This document shows, in pieces, positions 8,637 to 17,215 of a stretch of DNA of 64,000 nucleotides; within the stretch, counting starts at the first letter, position 1; the number at the start of each line of letters is the position of its first letter. Source of the DNA: JAXLVB01 sp046329195. GTDB taxonomy: Bacteria; Bacteroidota; Bacteroidia; Cytophagales; Spirosomataceae. The stretch spans positions 1 through 64,000 of the forward strand of contig JAXLVB010000001.1 of assembly GCA_046329195.1 (NCBI GenBank), read 5' to 3'. The notes under the pieces are model-generated. The model was not told where the DNA came from and ran no database searches. It worked only from the letters and a program-made list of their open reading frames with translations. A program made the position numbers and the translations under genes.

Positions 8637-9899
8637 CTACTCTTGCAAAAGTGTTTCTTGAGGTTTGGCAGGTGCCGAAGCAGGAGCCTGTGTTTTGACG
8701 TATTGGTCTAGCCAATAAATCAACCCAACGGCAATGACCATGCTGGCAATAACCGTATAGCCTAGCCAATTGTAATTAGCTAACAAGCCGCTGGGCGTTT
8801 GGACTACAATCAACCCCGCCACAAACGAGGCAATACCGCCCGAAATCTGTTGCACTGACGAGTTGATGCTCATAAAAGCGCCTCGGTCTTGCGGTGCCGG
8901 AATTGCCGACACCAAAGCCGACGCCGAAATCATACGGGCATTGATACCCGCAAACATGATGACGTTGAGTACAATACAAATCCACAGCGGCGTAACGCCT
9001 AAGTTGGTATAAATACCTACCAACACCATACTGAGCACCGAACCAATGGCAAACACTGGAAAACGGCCTAATTTATCGCTCAACTTGCCAATAAGTGGAC
9101 CAAACACGATAGCAAACAAGCCCGTGACGCCATACAAAATGGGCAGTTGCTCTAAGGTAAGTCCCAAATTGTTGGTACTAAACGCACTCCCAAAAGGCAT
9201 GAGCATAAAGCCCCCTGTGGCCAACAACGTAGTACTAATAAACGCCCGAAGGTAATACCCTTTCGAGACGGTTTTGGTGAGGTGCTGAAAGGCATTTTGT
9301 TGGGTTTGGAGCTTCAAATGCTCCGTTACAGGCTTCATATACACCACCATCACCACGCCCACCAACAATCCAAAAATCGCTATCATCCAAAACGGCGAGT
9401 GCCAGCCAAATTGATTCGCCAAACTGAGGCCAATGGGCAAGCCCAAAATCTGACTGGCAGCAAAGGCCATTTGTACAAAGCCCATAACCCGCCCCCGTAC
9501 TTCGAGACGAAACAAATCGGTGATGATGGCAAAGCTCACTGAGCCAATCACACCCCCAAAAATTCCGGTTACGATACGGGCAATCAACAAAAACTCATAG
9601 CTAGTAGCCACAGCACACAACACTGTACCCATCAAAAAACCCGTATAAAAAAACAAAAGGAATTTTTTACGGTCAAACTGGTCGGCAAAGCCAGCAGCCA
9701 ATAGCCCTGAAATTCCAGCACTAAACGCATACGCCGAAACCACCATCCCAAACTGAGCTGGAGTGATGTGTAGAGTCGGCATCAAAATAGCCCCCAGCGG
9801 CGACAACACCATGAAGTCGAGGATGAGGGTGAAGTGTAAAATCGCCAAGATGGCAATTACAAATACTTGATAAGAGGTAAATACTTTTTCTTTAGTCAT
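8637..9899 (-). CDS. MFS transporter (DHA1-type drug/sugar exporter-like)
   Basis: 420 residues with about 12 hydrophobic segments and the MFS loop 2-3 motif GFADQFDRKK after helix 2, repeated in weaker form as GKLSDKLGRFP in the second half. The AYAFSAGISGLLAAG and GVIGSVSFAIITDLF stretches are typical of the DHA1 efflux group. Start chosen at ATG 9899 (MTKEKVFTSYQ), because the 20 residues before it are not MFS-like and the first membrane helix begins directly after. It lies 97 bases downstream of a small gene and a hydrolase gene in the same direction and may be read with them under TetR control. Substrate unknown. Confidence 0.88.
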   Translation of the reverse strand: MTKEKVFTSYQVFVIAILAILHFTLILDFMVLSPLGAILMPTLHITPAQFGMVVSAYAFSAGISGLLAAGFADQFDRKKFLLFFYTGFLMGTVLCAVATSYEFLLIARIVTGIFGGVIGSVSFAIITDLFRLEVRGRVMGFVQMAFAASQILGLPIGLSLANQFGWHSPFWMIAIFGLLVGVVMVVYMKPVTEHLKLQTQQNAFQHLTKTVSKGYYLRAFISTTLLATGGFMLMPFGSAFSTNNLGLTLEQLPILYGVTGLFAIVFGPLIGKLSDKLGRFPVFAIGSVLSMVLVGIYTNLGVTPLWICIVLNVIMFAGINARMISASALVSAIPAPQDRGAFMSINSSVQQISGGIASFVAGLIVVQTPSGLLANYNWLGYTVIASMVIAVGLIYWLDQYVKTQAPASAPAKPQETLLQE

Positions 9900-9996
9900 G
9901 GTGATAGTAAGGTAAAAATGGGTAGGTAATTTTCTGCTACGCCAACTGGTCAATGGCATAACAGGGACAAATGAAAAGAAGATGATTTAGTTTGAC

Positions 9997-10218
9997 TTAA
10001 TCGGGCAATTCCTCGCAAGCAAAACCGAGCTGATTGACGTACCCAATCACCGACGAAACTGAAATCCCCAGCGACTCCACCCGGAGCACACGGTCGCAGT
10101 CGTCGAGAGCGACGTTGCAGAGTTTTACTAATTCAAGTTGGTTGAGCTCTCTACAAATTCGATTGGCGTCAGATTCCCCGTGGATGTTGGTTCTGAAAAC
10201 TAATACTTCGTGATTCAT
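9997..10218 (-). CDS. Small HMA-like ferredoxin-fold protein without metal ligands
   Basis: 73 residues: EVLVFRTNIHGESDANRICRELNQLELVKLCNVALDDCDRVLRVES and so on. The beta-alpha-beta-beta-alpha-beta pattern and length match heavy-metal-associated (Atx1/CopZ-like) domains, but the Cys-x-x-Cys loop is replaced by Gly-Glu-Ser, so it should not carry copper in the usual way. Such CxxC-less proteins are common beside other genes in Bacteroidota and have no assigned role. The stop of the upstream hydrolase gene is only 5 bases away, so the two are co-transcribed. Confidence 0.6.
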   Translation of the reverse strand: MNHEVLVFRTNIHGESDANRICRELNQLELVKLCNVALDDCDRVLRVESLGISVSSVIGYVNQLGFACEELPD

Positions 10219-10223
10219 GGCTT

Positions 10224-11201
10224 TTACGATAATGCGGCAACAAGGCGCTTGAAGACATCAAAGGCAGGTTTGGCCGAATAGTCATCTCGTAAAAGGCCAA
10301 AGCGAAATCCTGAATCTGAGCTATCGGCATCTCTCAAGTCAAAGAACTCATAATGAGTCACATTGAGTTCCCGACGAAGTGCATAAATTGTGCGAATAAT
10401 CACCTCAACTGCCTCAGCTTGTTCACTTTCTGAACGAGTTGCACTGGTAGGCCATCCGTTTTCGGTGATATGAATCGGAATCTCAGAACCAATGCCTACT
10501 ATCGGGAGGTTATGTTCTCTGAACTGACGCAAGACAGCTTCCACTGCTTTTTCGAGTGGTAAGTGAGGAGGTAATGGTCTAAAAACACCTGGGTAAAAAT
10601 CAAGCCCAACATAGTCTAAACTCTCCTTAAACTGCGGTATAATGAGTTGGTTCAAAGTGGGCCAAAATGTATCGTTAGAGTCAAAAGTAATAACGGCGTT
10701 AAAACCAACTTGCACTTCTATTCCCAAACGATGGATCTCTTCTTTAGCCGACACCACACCTGCCACAATCGCCTCAATCACCATGGGTGAGCTTCCGTCT
10801 CCTCCCGAAACGCTATCTGGATTATTAGGTTCTTCGGTAAGTTGTATCTTCACCAATACGTCTTTGTAGTGATTAATGACGCTTTTTACATACATTTTCC
10901 AATCTTCCATGTCGCCAACAGCAGGGCGATAACAAATAGCCAAATCTAACTTTCTAGTTGACGAACAAAACTGCTCCATCTTGCAGGGCGTAGAGTTGAG
11001 TGTGATACTATTTCCTGCATATCCTTGATAACCTCGTATCAAAAATGGTCTTTCGCCACACAATTCGTCCAATGCAGCAGTTATTTTTTCAGTATTATCT
11101 ATTGGACCCGCTATAGCGCCCAATCCTAAGTCAATCCCTACACCACTTCCTACATACATTCCAAATAGCAACCCTTCTGATTGTGCGTATGTTTCCTGCA
11201 T
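10224..11201 (-). CDS. GH-A clan glycoside hydrolase-like TIM-barrel protein, cytoplasmic
   Basis: 325 residues without signal peptide. The order of motifs suggests a (beta/alpha)8 glycosidase of clan GH-A: KIQLTEEPNNP near residue 120 in the place of the acid/base 'NEP' strand 4 motif, LDYVGLDFYPG near 205, and ITENGWPTSA near 265 as the strand 7 nucleophile Glu. A final HYEFFDLRDADSSDSGFRFGLL matches the 'W-x-x-x-D ... G-L' ending. The family number cannot be fixed. Lack of a signal peptide and control by a TetR protein are unusual for a polysaccharidase and hint at a small intracellular glycoside. A 14-bp operator lies 16 bases before the ATG. Confidence 0.7.
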   Translation of the reverse strand: MQETYAQSEGLLFGMYVGSGVGIDLGLGAIAGPIDNTEKITAALDELCGERPFLIRGYQGYAGNSITLNSTPCKMEQFCSSTRKLDLAICYRPAVGDMEDWKMYVKSVINHYKDVLVKIQLTEEPNNPDSVSGGDGSSPMVIEAIVAGVVSAKEEIHRLGIEVQVGFNAVITFDSNDTFWPTLNQLIIPQFKESLDYVGLDFYPGVFRPLPPHLPLEKAVEAVLRQFREHNLPIVGIGSEIPIHITENGWPTSATRSESEQAEAVEVIIRTIYALRRELNVTHYEFFDLRDADSSDSGFRFGLLRDDYSAKPAFDVFKRLVAALS

Positions 11202-11216
11202 TATTTTTTATTTATT

Positions 11217-11230
11217 AATGAACATTCATT
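11217..11230 (-). promoter_or_regulatory. Predicted TetR operator before the hydrolase gene
   Basis: AATGAACATTCATT, a near-perfect palindrome, ends 16 bases upstream of the hydrolase ATG. The same site, read on the opposite strand with one change, sits 17 bases before the TetR gene. Repression of both by the TetR protein between them is inferred. Confidence 0.75.
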
Positions 11231-11250
11231 TATTTTTAAGGGTAAAAAAA

Positions 11251-11841
11251 TTACCTCTTCAATGCCTTCAAGACCAACAGCAAGGTTTGTTCCATGTAGT
11301 CTTCGTTCCAAGTGAAAGGTCGGCCTCCAACACTTTGTCCTTCTTGATGAAAACGAATCAGATTGTACAACGGCGCATACGCCACCGACCAAAACACCTC
11401 TAACGGCATCGGCCTAATTTCTTGATTTTTAATGGCGTGGGTAATGAATTTCCCCATCGTTTCTTTGAATTCTTCCGAAATCGCCACTACCATTTTCTCT
11501 CGATAAGGAGTATGTTGTAGTTGTTCAAAAAACTGCGTGGCAATAGGATTTTCTAAGCAATACTTCGACCGATTGCGCCACTGTACTCGCAATCCGTCTT
11601 CAAAAGGCATCAGGGGGTCAAAGTTCTCGAAGGTTGCCTCTACCATTTTCTGGCCTTCTTCATTGGCAATTTTCAAGATTAGGTCATCTTTATCTTGGTA
11701 ATAGATGTACAAAGTAGCGGGCGATACCTCGGCGGCTTTGGCCAGTTTTTGCATACTAAAGCCATTAACTCCTTCTTTTACAAGTAGTTCAAGTGCTTTT
11801 TCTCGTACTATCTTCTCTTTGTTTTCGTCTCTTAGTCTCAT
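11251..11841 (-). CDS. TetR/AcrR-family transcriptional repressor
   Basis: 196 residues. N-terminal helix-turn-helix at about 8-50: KIVREKALELLVKEGVNGFSMQKLAKAAEVSPATLYIYYQDKDDLI is a standard TetR domain. The C-terminal ligand-binding part (60-196) is all-helical and unassigned. ATG 11841 is preferred over 11847; both give the same domain. Palindromic sites of type AATGAAyrTTCrTT lie just before this gene and before the neighbouring hydrolase gene, so autoregulation plus control of the hydrolase / HMA-like / MFS group is likely. The inducer is unknown, perhaps a compound exported by the MFS protein. Confidence 0.9.
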   Translation of the reverse strand: MRLRDENKEKIVREKALELLVKEGVNGFSMQKLAKAAEVSPATLYIYYQDKDDLILKIANEEGQKMVEATFENFDPLMPFEDGLRVQWRNRSKYCLENPIATQFFEQLQHTPYREKMVVAISEEFKETMGKFITHAIKNQEIRPMPLEVFWSVAYAPLYNLIRFHQEGQSVGGRPFTWNEDYMEQTLLLVLKALKR

Positions 11842-11857
11842 AATCAATGCAAATATA

Positions 11858-11871
11858 AATGAATGTTCGTT
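11858..11871 (-). promoter_or_regulatory. Predicted TetR operator before the tetR-type gene
   Basis: AATGAATGTTCGTT; its reverse complement AACGAACATTCATT differs by one base from the site at 11217-11230. It lies 17 bases upstream of the regulator ATG, matching the 16-base spacing at the hydrolase gene. Confidence 0.75.
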
Positions 11872-11991
11872 TATTTATTAAATATTTTTTCATTTTTTTC
11901 TTAACTCATTCATTCTGAACAATTATGTACTTTTTAATCTGGTGAAAGAACTATAAAAATGGGGTAATTCAAGATTTTTTCAACTTTGAGG

Positions 11992-12022
11992 TTGACAAAT
12001 TAAGATTAGCCTGTTATCTTTG
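11992..12022 (+). promoter_or_regulatory. Promoter of tRNA-Gln
   Basis: TTG (11992-11994), 20-base spacer, TATCTTTG (12015-12022): an exact match to the Bacteroidota -33/-7 promoter, 18 bases before the tRNA. Confidence 0.8.
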
Positions 12023-12040
12023 CACCCACATTTACAGGGA

Positions 12041-12111
12041 TGGCTTGTGGTGTAACGGTAGCACAGAAGATTTTGGTTCTTTTAGTCTGGGTTCGAATCC
12101 TTGCAAGCCAA
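12041..12111 (+). tRNA. tRNA-Gln (UUG)
   Basis: Acceptor arms TGGCTTG (12041-12047) and CAAGCCA (12104-12110) pair fully; 12111 is the discriminator A and no CCA is encoded. The D arm is GTGT-AACGGTA-GCAC, the anticodon arm GAAGA-TTTTGGT-TCTTT with anticodon TTG, and the T loop is TTCGAAT. The T stem CTGGG/CCTTG has one T:T mismatch, and the first anticodon-stem pair is G:T. It has its own promoter and terminator, so it is probably functional. Confidence 0.88.
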
Positions 12112-12125
12112 CAAAATTCAATACA

Positions 12126-12152
12126 AAAGTCTCGAAGCAATTCGGGACTTTT
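12126..12152. terminator. Terminator after tRNA-Gln, probably bidirectional
   Basis: AAAGTCTCGAA pairs with TTCGGGACTTT over 11 bp (one T:G) with loop GCAA, followed by TTTCTTTTT. On the other strand it would serve the GT22 gene ending at 12178. Confidence 0.8.
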
Positions 12153-12177
12153 TCTTTTTATGCTTGCTCCCAATCTC

Positions 12178-13668
12178 TTACTTTATCTTGTAAATCCGCC
12201 ATACTTCGTTTTGGTTGTGCTTAGGATTCAGCTTAAAAGCAATGTTATCTACCAACCCCGGCTCAATATCCACTTTGTGCCGAAGCGTGGGAAACAACGT
12301 TTTTAATTGCTTGAGTCGCTCGTCAGCGTTGTCGTCGCCTGCCATAATCACGTAGTTGGGTTGGGGTTTGGTACCTGCTGCCATTTCTTTCTTCAAGTTT
12401 TCGGCGTTTTTCTCGGAGTTGAGTTCGTAATAATCCACGAATTTCTGGAGATAAAACAGCGGAGGCGGAGGCGCTGGGCCATCGCCGTCCATGATGAGAT
12501 TAGTTACATCGCCTTTTTCTCGCAAATAACGCATGGCTTCTACCCGTGCTCGCTTAGAATACGTAAAGGTGAGTACAAACAAGGCCACTGTGTTGAGTAC
12601 CAATAGCCACACCAAGAGCACTTTTGTTGCCTTACGCACCCAAGGTTTCCACTCATTTTTTTCGTAAAAATCTTGAAACCCTATCACCCCTAACAATAAA
12701 ATGTAGGGCATAAAAGGCAAAATAAACCGCTCTTGCTTGTTAGGAAAATACGAGTGAAACGCAAAAAACAGCAACGAAGACCAAAAAACGACCTTGGTCG
12801 GAAAGGTATATTGAGCCGTACGAACATAACCCCCAATCAGTGGAATAGCCGACAAGCCTAACAACAATCCCGCCACCGTACCAAAGTATTGATACCAGGG
12901 GCCATTCGGGAAACCAGCGTAATACGTGGCGTTGTAGTTGGCATAGGCCAGCGTGGAGGCAAGCGGGTCGCCGTAGTAGAGGTAGTCGAACAGCCCTTGA
13001 GTAACAAACACAAAGCCCACAAAGGCCAAGCCAAACACGATGGCTTTGCTACGATGCGAGGCCACTAGTAACCACGAAAGTCCTACGCCAAACGGCACAA
13101 AAATGCTTTGCAGGCGCATGTCAAAGGCCCAAGCAAACCACCACGCACTCCACAACACAGACTTGAGGCTGGGTTTTGAGTCGGCGGCATAATAGCTCCC
13201 CATCAGCAAGAAGGGTACACAGACGAACTCTCGCAGGTTGCGCACCGACATAAACGGAAACAACCAAAAAATGGCCATAAACAAGCCTACTATTTTGGCC
13301 GTATCGCTGCGGTTGGTGAGGCGCAGGGTCAACAAATAGCCATAGTAGATACTGAGCATCGAAAATAGCCCATGCGCCAGTCGAGCCAGCAGAGCCTTGG
13401 TTTGAGGGTCGTAGATGCCTACTTTTTCGCAAAGCTCAAACAACAGGTAATGAGCACCCGGATACAAGAGGCTAAAAATATAAACTTTTTCGCCAGGTTC
13501 CATGAACGAAAGCCCTTCTATCCATTTCTGAGACAGGTCGAGCATCTCAAACTGGTCGTCGTTGAACCCGTAGCCTTTGGCAAAAAAGGCGGCTAATACT
13601 CTAAAAATCAGGCCAAGACCCAGAATATGGCGAAGAGTGAGGGTATTTAAAATTTGTTTCACGGTCAA
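12178..13668 (-). CDS. GT22-like (Alg9/PIG-B-type) membrane mannosyltransferase
   Basis: 496 residues with about ten membrane helices. After helix 1 comes GYGFNDDQFEMLD, the acidic luminal loop that in GT-C enzymes holds the catalytic Asp. A central FHSYFPNKQERFILPFMPYIL corresponds to the 'H-K-E-x-R-F-x-x-P' signature of GT22 mannosyltransferases. A soluble C-terminal part of about 100 residues follows. Such enzymes use polyprenyl-phosphate sugars on the outer face of the membrane; the acceptor is unknown. An excellent promoter lies just upstream (13685-13714), and its start codon is close to the divergent GH65 gene. Confidence 0.75.
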   Translation of the reverse strand: MTVKQILNTLTLRHILGLGLIFRVLAAFFAKGYGFNDDQFEMLDLSQKWIEGLSFMEPGEKVYIFSLLYPGAHYLLFELCEKVGIYDPQTKALLARLAHGLFSMLSIYYGYLLTLRLTNRSDTAKIVGLFMAIFWLFPFMSVRNLREFVCVPFLLMGSYYAADSKPSLKSVLWSAWWFAWAFDMRLQSIFVPFGVGLSWLLVASHRSKAIVFGLAFVGFVFVTQGLFDYLYYGDPLASTLAYANYNATYYAGFPNGPWYQYFGTVAGLLLGLSAIPLIGGYVRTAQYTFPTKVVFWSSLLFFAFHSYFPNKQERFILPFMPYILLLGVIGFQDFYEKNEWKPWVRKATKVLLVWLLVLNTVALFVLTFTYSKRARVEAMRYLREKGDVTNLIMDGDGPAPPPPLFYLQKFVDYYELNSEKNAENLKKEMAAGTKPQPNYVIMAGDDNADERLKQLKTLFPTLRHKVDIEPGLVDNIAFKLNPKHNQNEVWRIYKIK

Positions 13669-13684
13669 AAAGAATAGGATGGCG

Positions 13685-13714
13685 CAAAGTTACGTTAGAG
13701 AATCGAACAGTCAA
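13685..13714 (-). promoter_or_regulatory. Promoter of the GT22-like gene
   Basis: On the minus strand: TTG (13714-13712), 19-base spacer, TAACTTTG (13692-13685), 17 bases upstream of the ATG. Confidence 0.75.
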
Positions 13715-13860
13715 GCTATAAGGTTCAAGCCAAGACGGTAGAACCAGCATGTACAGGTTCTCAAACCAGTCCAACGCACTTTCTCCACCAAGTGAGCGTT
13801 ATCAGCATAGTGATTTTCAGACAAAACTTCCTACTTTTGAACAATCAAACTTCACGAACT

Positions 13861-15936
13861 ATGATGAAAAAGCAGACTTTTGTTGCTCTTGTCTCCTGTT
13901 TCCTATCTTTTGGTTTCTTGGCTTTTTCGGCGTATGCCCAAGACGACTGGAAAATCCAAGCTAAGAACTTTGACCCCAACAACTATTATGGTGTCACCGT
14001 AGCCAACGGTATGATCGGGTTGGTGTCGTCGCCAGAGCCCTTGAAAGTGAAAGACGTCGTGCTCAACGGTGCCTTTGATACCTATGGCCGTGGGCGGGTG
14101 TCGAACATTATGAAGGTGTTTGAATTTGCTAACATGGACCTCGATGTAGATGGCCGCCGCCTTGACCGCAAGAGCATCCAAAACTATGCTCAAACGCTTG
14201 ATATGAAGGCCGCTACGCTAACAACCACCTTTGATTTTGACAACAAGATTTCGGTCAAAACCACGATGCTGGCCTTGCGGCATTTGCCCCATACCGCCTT
14301 GATTGAGGTCGAACTCAAAGCCAAAAAAGATATTGTCGTGACGCCCCACAGCATCATGCAAGCTCCTGATATGCTACGAGACGTACACAACCACTACCAC
14401 TTGATTGACCGTCCTCATGCCCTGATTCCGTTGATGACCTCGGTGGCCAAGTCGCCCACGGGCAAGCACACGGTGGCGGCTTCTAACTCCTTTATTTTTG
14501 ACGAAGAACGAGGCAAAGAACCCTACCTGATTCATGAGGAGTGGGACTACGGAATGCACCGCCTCAAGTTCAATAAAAACCTCAAAGCAGGCGAAACGTA
14601 CCATTTCTGCGTGGTAGGCTCGGTGACTTCGACCGAACACGTGGCCGACCCTCACAACGAAGCCGAACGCTTGACCATTTTTGCCGCACTGGAGCGCAAA
14701 GAACGCCTCTTAAAGCGCCACGCTGACGAGTGGAACAAACTCTGGGAATCTGATATTGTGGTAGAAGGCGATGCCGAAGCACAACGGGCCATTCACTTTG
14801 CTTTGTATCACCTGTACTCGTTTTGCCGTGAGGGTCAGGCTTATAGCTTGTCGCCAATGGGTCTGTCTGGTTTAGGCTACAACGGGCACGTGTTCTGGGA
14901 TACTGAGTTGTGGATGTACCCTCCCCTACTGGCTTTGCAACCGGGCATGGCCAAATCGTTATTGGAATACCGCTTCAACCGCTTAGAAGCCGCCAAAGCC
15001 AATGCGAAGTCGCATGGGTATCAGGGGGCAATGTTCCCTTGGGAGTCGGATGACCAAGGGCAAGAAGCTACGCCTGTTTGGGCCTTAACGGGGCCGTTTC
15101 AGCACCACATCACAGGCGATATTGGCTGGGCGTTTTGGAAGTATTTTCAAGTAACCGAAGACCGCCAATGGCTTCGTGAGCGGGGTTATCCCTTGCTCAA
15201 AGAAGTGGCTGATTTTTGGGTCAGCAGAGCCGAAAAAGGCAGCGATGGCAAATACCACATCATCAACGTAGTGTGTGCCGACGAATGGGCCGAGAACGTG
15301 GACGATAACGCTTTCACCAACGGTATAGCCAAAGAAGTGCTGGAATACGCTACCGAAGCCGCCGAAGAATTGAAGCTGAAGCCGAATCCCAAATGGGAAG
15401 AAGTAGCCGATAACCTGGTCATTCATAAGTTTCCTGATGGGGTTACTCGGGAGCACGCCACCTACAATGGCGAGCCCATCAAGCAGGCCGATGTGAATCT
15501 ACTGTCGTATCCTTTAAAGCAGATTACTGATCCCGCTCAGGTTAAAAAAGATTTAGATTATTACGAAAAAGTACTGGCCGATAACCTCCCCGGCCGCCAA
15601 GGACAAAGCCCTGCTATGGCTCATGCCGTCTATTGTGTTTTGCACGCTCGCACGGGGAACACTCAAAAAGCATACGACCTTTTTGTAAAAAGCTATAAGC
15701 CTAACGAAGTACCTCCTTTTGGTGTATTGGCCGAAACAGCAGGTGGTACCAACCCCTATTTTGCGACAGGCGCCGGTGGATTTTTACAAACCTTGCTGTT
15801 TGGTTTTGGTGGATTAGATATTGTAGAAGGCGGTTTTGAACAACTCAAAAACCTCCAACTTCCAGCCAAATGGAAATCACTCACGCTCAAAGGCGTTGGC
15901 ATTGACGAGAAGACCTTCACCGTGCCAGTGAAATGA
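13861..15936 (+). CDS. Secreted GH65-family glycosidase
   Basis: About 691 residues with a Sec signal peptide (MMKKQTFVALVSCFLSFGFLAFSAYAQ). The N-terminal beta-sandwich (to about 280) and the (alpha/alpha)6 barrel follow the GH65 plan: NGHVFWDTELWMYPPLLALQP at about 340-360, FPWESDDQGQEATP near 390, and ADEWAENVDDNAFTN near 472, matching the GH65 'P-D-E-Y-x-x-x-V-x-N-N-x-x-T-N' acid motif. Closest in plan to the hydrolase branch that includes the human collagen glucosyl-galactosyl-hydroxylysine glucosidase, so an alpha-glucosidase acting in the periplasm or outside is likely. Start at ATG 13861 (or 13864) is set by the signal peptide; upstream in-frame sequence is not conserved in type. Confidence 0.85.
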   Translation: MMKKQTFVALVSCFLSFGFLAFSAYAQDDWKIQAKNFDPNNYYGVTVANGMIGLVSSPEPLKVKDVVLNGAFDTYGRGRVSNIMKVFEFANMDLDVDGRRLDRKSIQNYAQTLDMKAATLTTTFDFDNKISVKTTMLALRHLPHTALIEVELKAKKDIVVTPHSIMQAPDMLRDVHNHYHLIDRPHALIPLMTSVAKSPTGKHTVAASNSFIFDEERGKEPYLIHEEWDYGMHRLKFNKNLKAGETYHFCVVGSVTSTEHVADPHNEAERLTIFAALERKERLLKRHADEWNKLWESDIVVEGDAEAQRAIHFALYHLYSFCREGQAYSLSPMGLSGLGYNGHVFWDTELWMYPPLLALQPGMAKSLLEYRFNRLEAAKANAKSHGYQGAMFPWESDDQGQEATPVWALTGPFQHHITGDIGWAFWKYFQVTEDRQWLRERGYPLLKEVADFWVSRAEKGSDGKYHIINVVCADEWAENVDDNAFTNGIAKEVLEYATEAAEELKLKPNPKWEEVADNLVIHKFPDGVTREHATYNGEPIKQADVNLLSYPLKQITDPAQVKKDLDYYEKVLADNLPGRQGQSPAMAHAVYCVLHARTGNTQKAYDLFVKSYKPNEVPPFGVLAETAGGTNPYFATGAGGFLQTLLFGFGGLDIVEGGFEQLKNLQLPAKWKSLTLKGVGIDEKTFTVPVK

Positions 15937-16339
15937 GTGTAAAGGGTAGAGGAGAAAGTGTAAAGGTGTCATGTCATGAAATAGTTTGACCAAAGTTCAG
16001 GTTAAACATAAAAAGTACACCACCGCTACCAACTGTTTTTTCGTTCTGTGGCATACTTGCGATGGGTGTTCTGTGTGCCACAGAACGGGGAAAGAGAAAC
16101 CAAGCTTCTCCCTCACTCAAACGTAGTCACAGACTATGCTTAGCGGAGTTTACTTGTCTTAAATAATGTTAAAAACAAACTGATTCATCAACTCATGGCT
16201 GTCATTCGTTCAAAACATCAATTTGATCCTTATTTTTTACACCCAAAAGCTCAACCTATGGCCGCTTAATTGAAAATTTGTACTTTTTTGCTTGACTTTA
16301 TCTTAGCTATCGGGGGGATATGAATATTACCAATAATGA
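15937..16339. other. Intergenic region upstream of repeat-flanked gene
   Basis: Starts with purine-rich GTGTAAAG-type repeats (15940-15968), then the first 66-bp direct repeat (16025-16090), then about 250 AT-rich bases with no gene I can support. Confidence 0.5.
16025..16090 (+). repeat. 66-bp hairpin-bearing direct repeat, copy 1
   Basis: Begins GCTACCAACTGTTTTTTCG. It contains CGTTCTGTGGCA and, at its end, the inverse TGCCACAGAACG. Copy 2 is at 17018-17083 in the same orientation with only about five differences. Confidence 0.8.
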
Positions 16340-16960
16340 TTAACTCAAATACAATTTTGTTAGGATTTTATTATCTATTATTTCACCATACTCATTATTT
16401 AAAATACGCACTGCTTCGATTTCACTTAAATTAAGATTCTTGTAAGTTCCAATTTTTGAAATAAGGGTGAAATACCTGTCCACTTCTTTTTCCATAAATG
16501 GGTCAGTTTGAATCTTTATATTAAGGTTGACATCATTTGGGGCAAAATCATTTTTTTCTTGTACAAACATATCAACTAAATCTCTTGAAGATGAAGCAAC
16601 AGAGATTGCAGAGTTTATATCTTTTGTTCTTAAAAATGTTAATGACTCCATAAAAACTATGCAAGCATCCAAAGCATACGATGCTAATTCACTATTGAAT
16701 TCATCAAGGTCAGGAGAATTATTCTCGATTTCAAGTATAATTTTATCTATTTCACTATCTGTTATTGTAAGATTTTGAAGATACTGATATTGTAGAAACA
16801 AAGCTTCCTGCAATAATTCTATATTACCCCACGATTCACTCTCTGAAAATAAAGAATAAATTGGTATTACTTTTTCACAAGTTGTTGCATTAAGCATCAC
16901 CAACTGTTCTGGTTGAAAGTGCTTTATACTTTCAGATATTTTAGTTAAAAATACATCCAT
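16340..16960 (-). CDS. DUF416-like protein on an AT-rich insert
   Basis: 206 residues, soluble and acidic. The N-terminal half (FQPEQLVMLNATTCEKVIPIYSLFSESESWGNIELLQEALFLQYQYL) and the middle (SYALDACIVFMESLTFLRTKDINSAISVASSSRDLVDMFVQEK) follow the DUF416 (YjaG-like) pattern. DUF416-type proteins turn up next to polymorphic toxins as likely immunity proteins, but no toxin gene is adjacent here. Base use is far more AT-rich than the neighbours, and the gene is bracketed by 66-bp direct repeats, so it is probably acquired. Family assignment is from memory of the pattern only. Confidence 0.55.
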   Translation of the reverse strand: MDVFLTKISESIKHFQPEQLVMLNATTCEKVIPIYSLFSESESWGNIELLQEALFLQYQYLQNLTITDSEIDKIILEIENNSPDLDEFNSELASYALDACIVFMESLTFLRTKDINSAISVASSSRDLVDMFVQEKNDFAPNDVNLNIKIQTDPFMEKEVDRYFTLISKIGTYKNLNLSEIEAVRILNNEYGEIIDNKILTKLYLS

Positions 16961-17017
16961 TTATTTTATGATTTATTGTTCCGCTCCGCCATAGTCAGTG
17001 CCCTCACTGACTATTCA

Positions 17018-17083
17018 GCTACCAACTGTTTTCTCGTTCTGTGGCATACTTGCGATGGGCGTTCTGTGGCACACAGAACGGGG
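17018..17083 (+). repeat. 66-bp hairpin-bearing direct repeat, copy 2
   Basis: Same orientation as 16025-16090. The change TGTGCC to TGGCAC near the end swaps the partner of the hairpin: here GTTCTGTG-GCA-CACAGAAC folds locally. A separate TCAGTG/CACTGA hairpin lies just upstream at about 16996-17010. Confidence 0.8.
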
Positions 17084-17174
17084 TTAAACGGGAGTCGGGT
17101 TTTACAACCCTCACTTCAGCCATAGTCAGTTTCCTCACTATCCGTTGGACATTTTGATGCCACACAATATGAAC

Positions 17175-17210
17175 AAAAAAATCCCCAAATCTTGCGGTTT
17201 GGGGATTTTT
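17175..17210 (-). terminator. Terminator of the DPP4-type gene
   Basis: AAATCCCCAAA / TTTGGGGATTT stem with an 8-base loop and A/T runs on both sides, 6 bases past the stop codon on the minus strand. Confidence 0.85.
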
Positions 17211-17215
17211 ATTGG

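Noticed and set aside
12041..12111. tRNA-Gln as a pseudogene
   Set aside because: One T-stem mismatch only; complete promoter, intact arms and terminator argue for a working gene.
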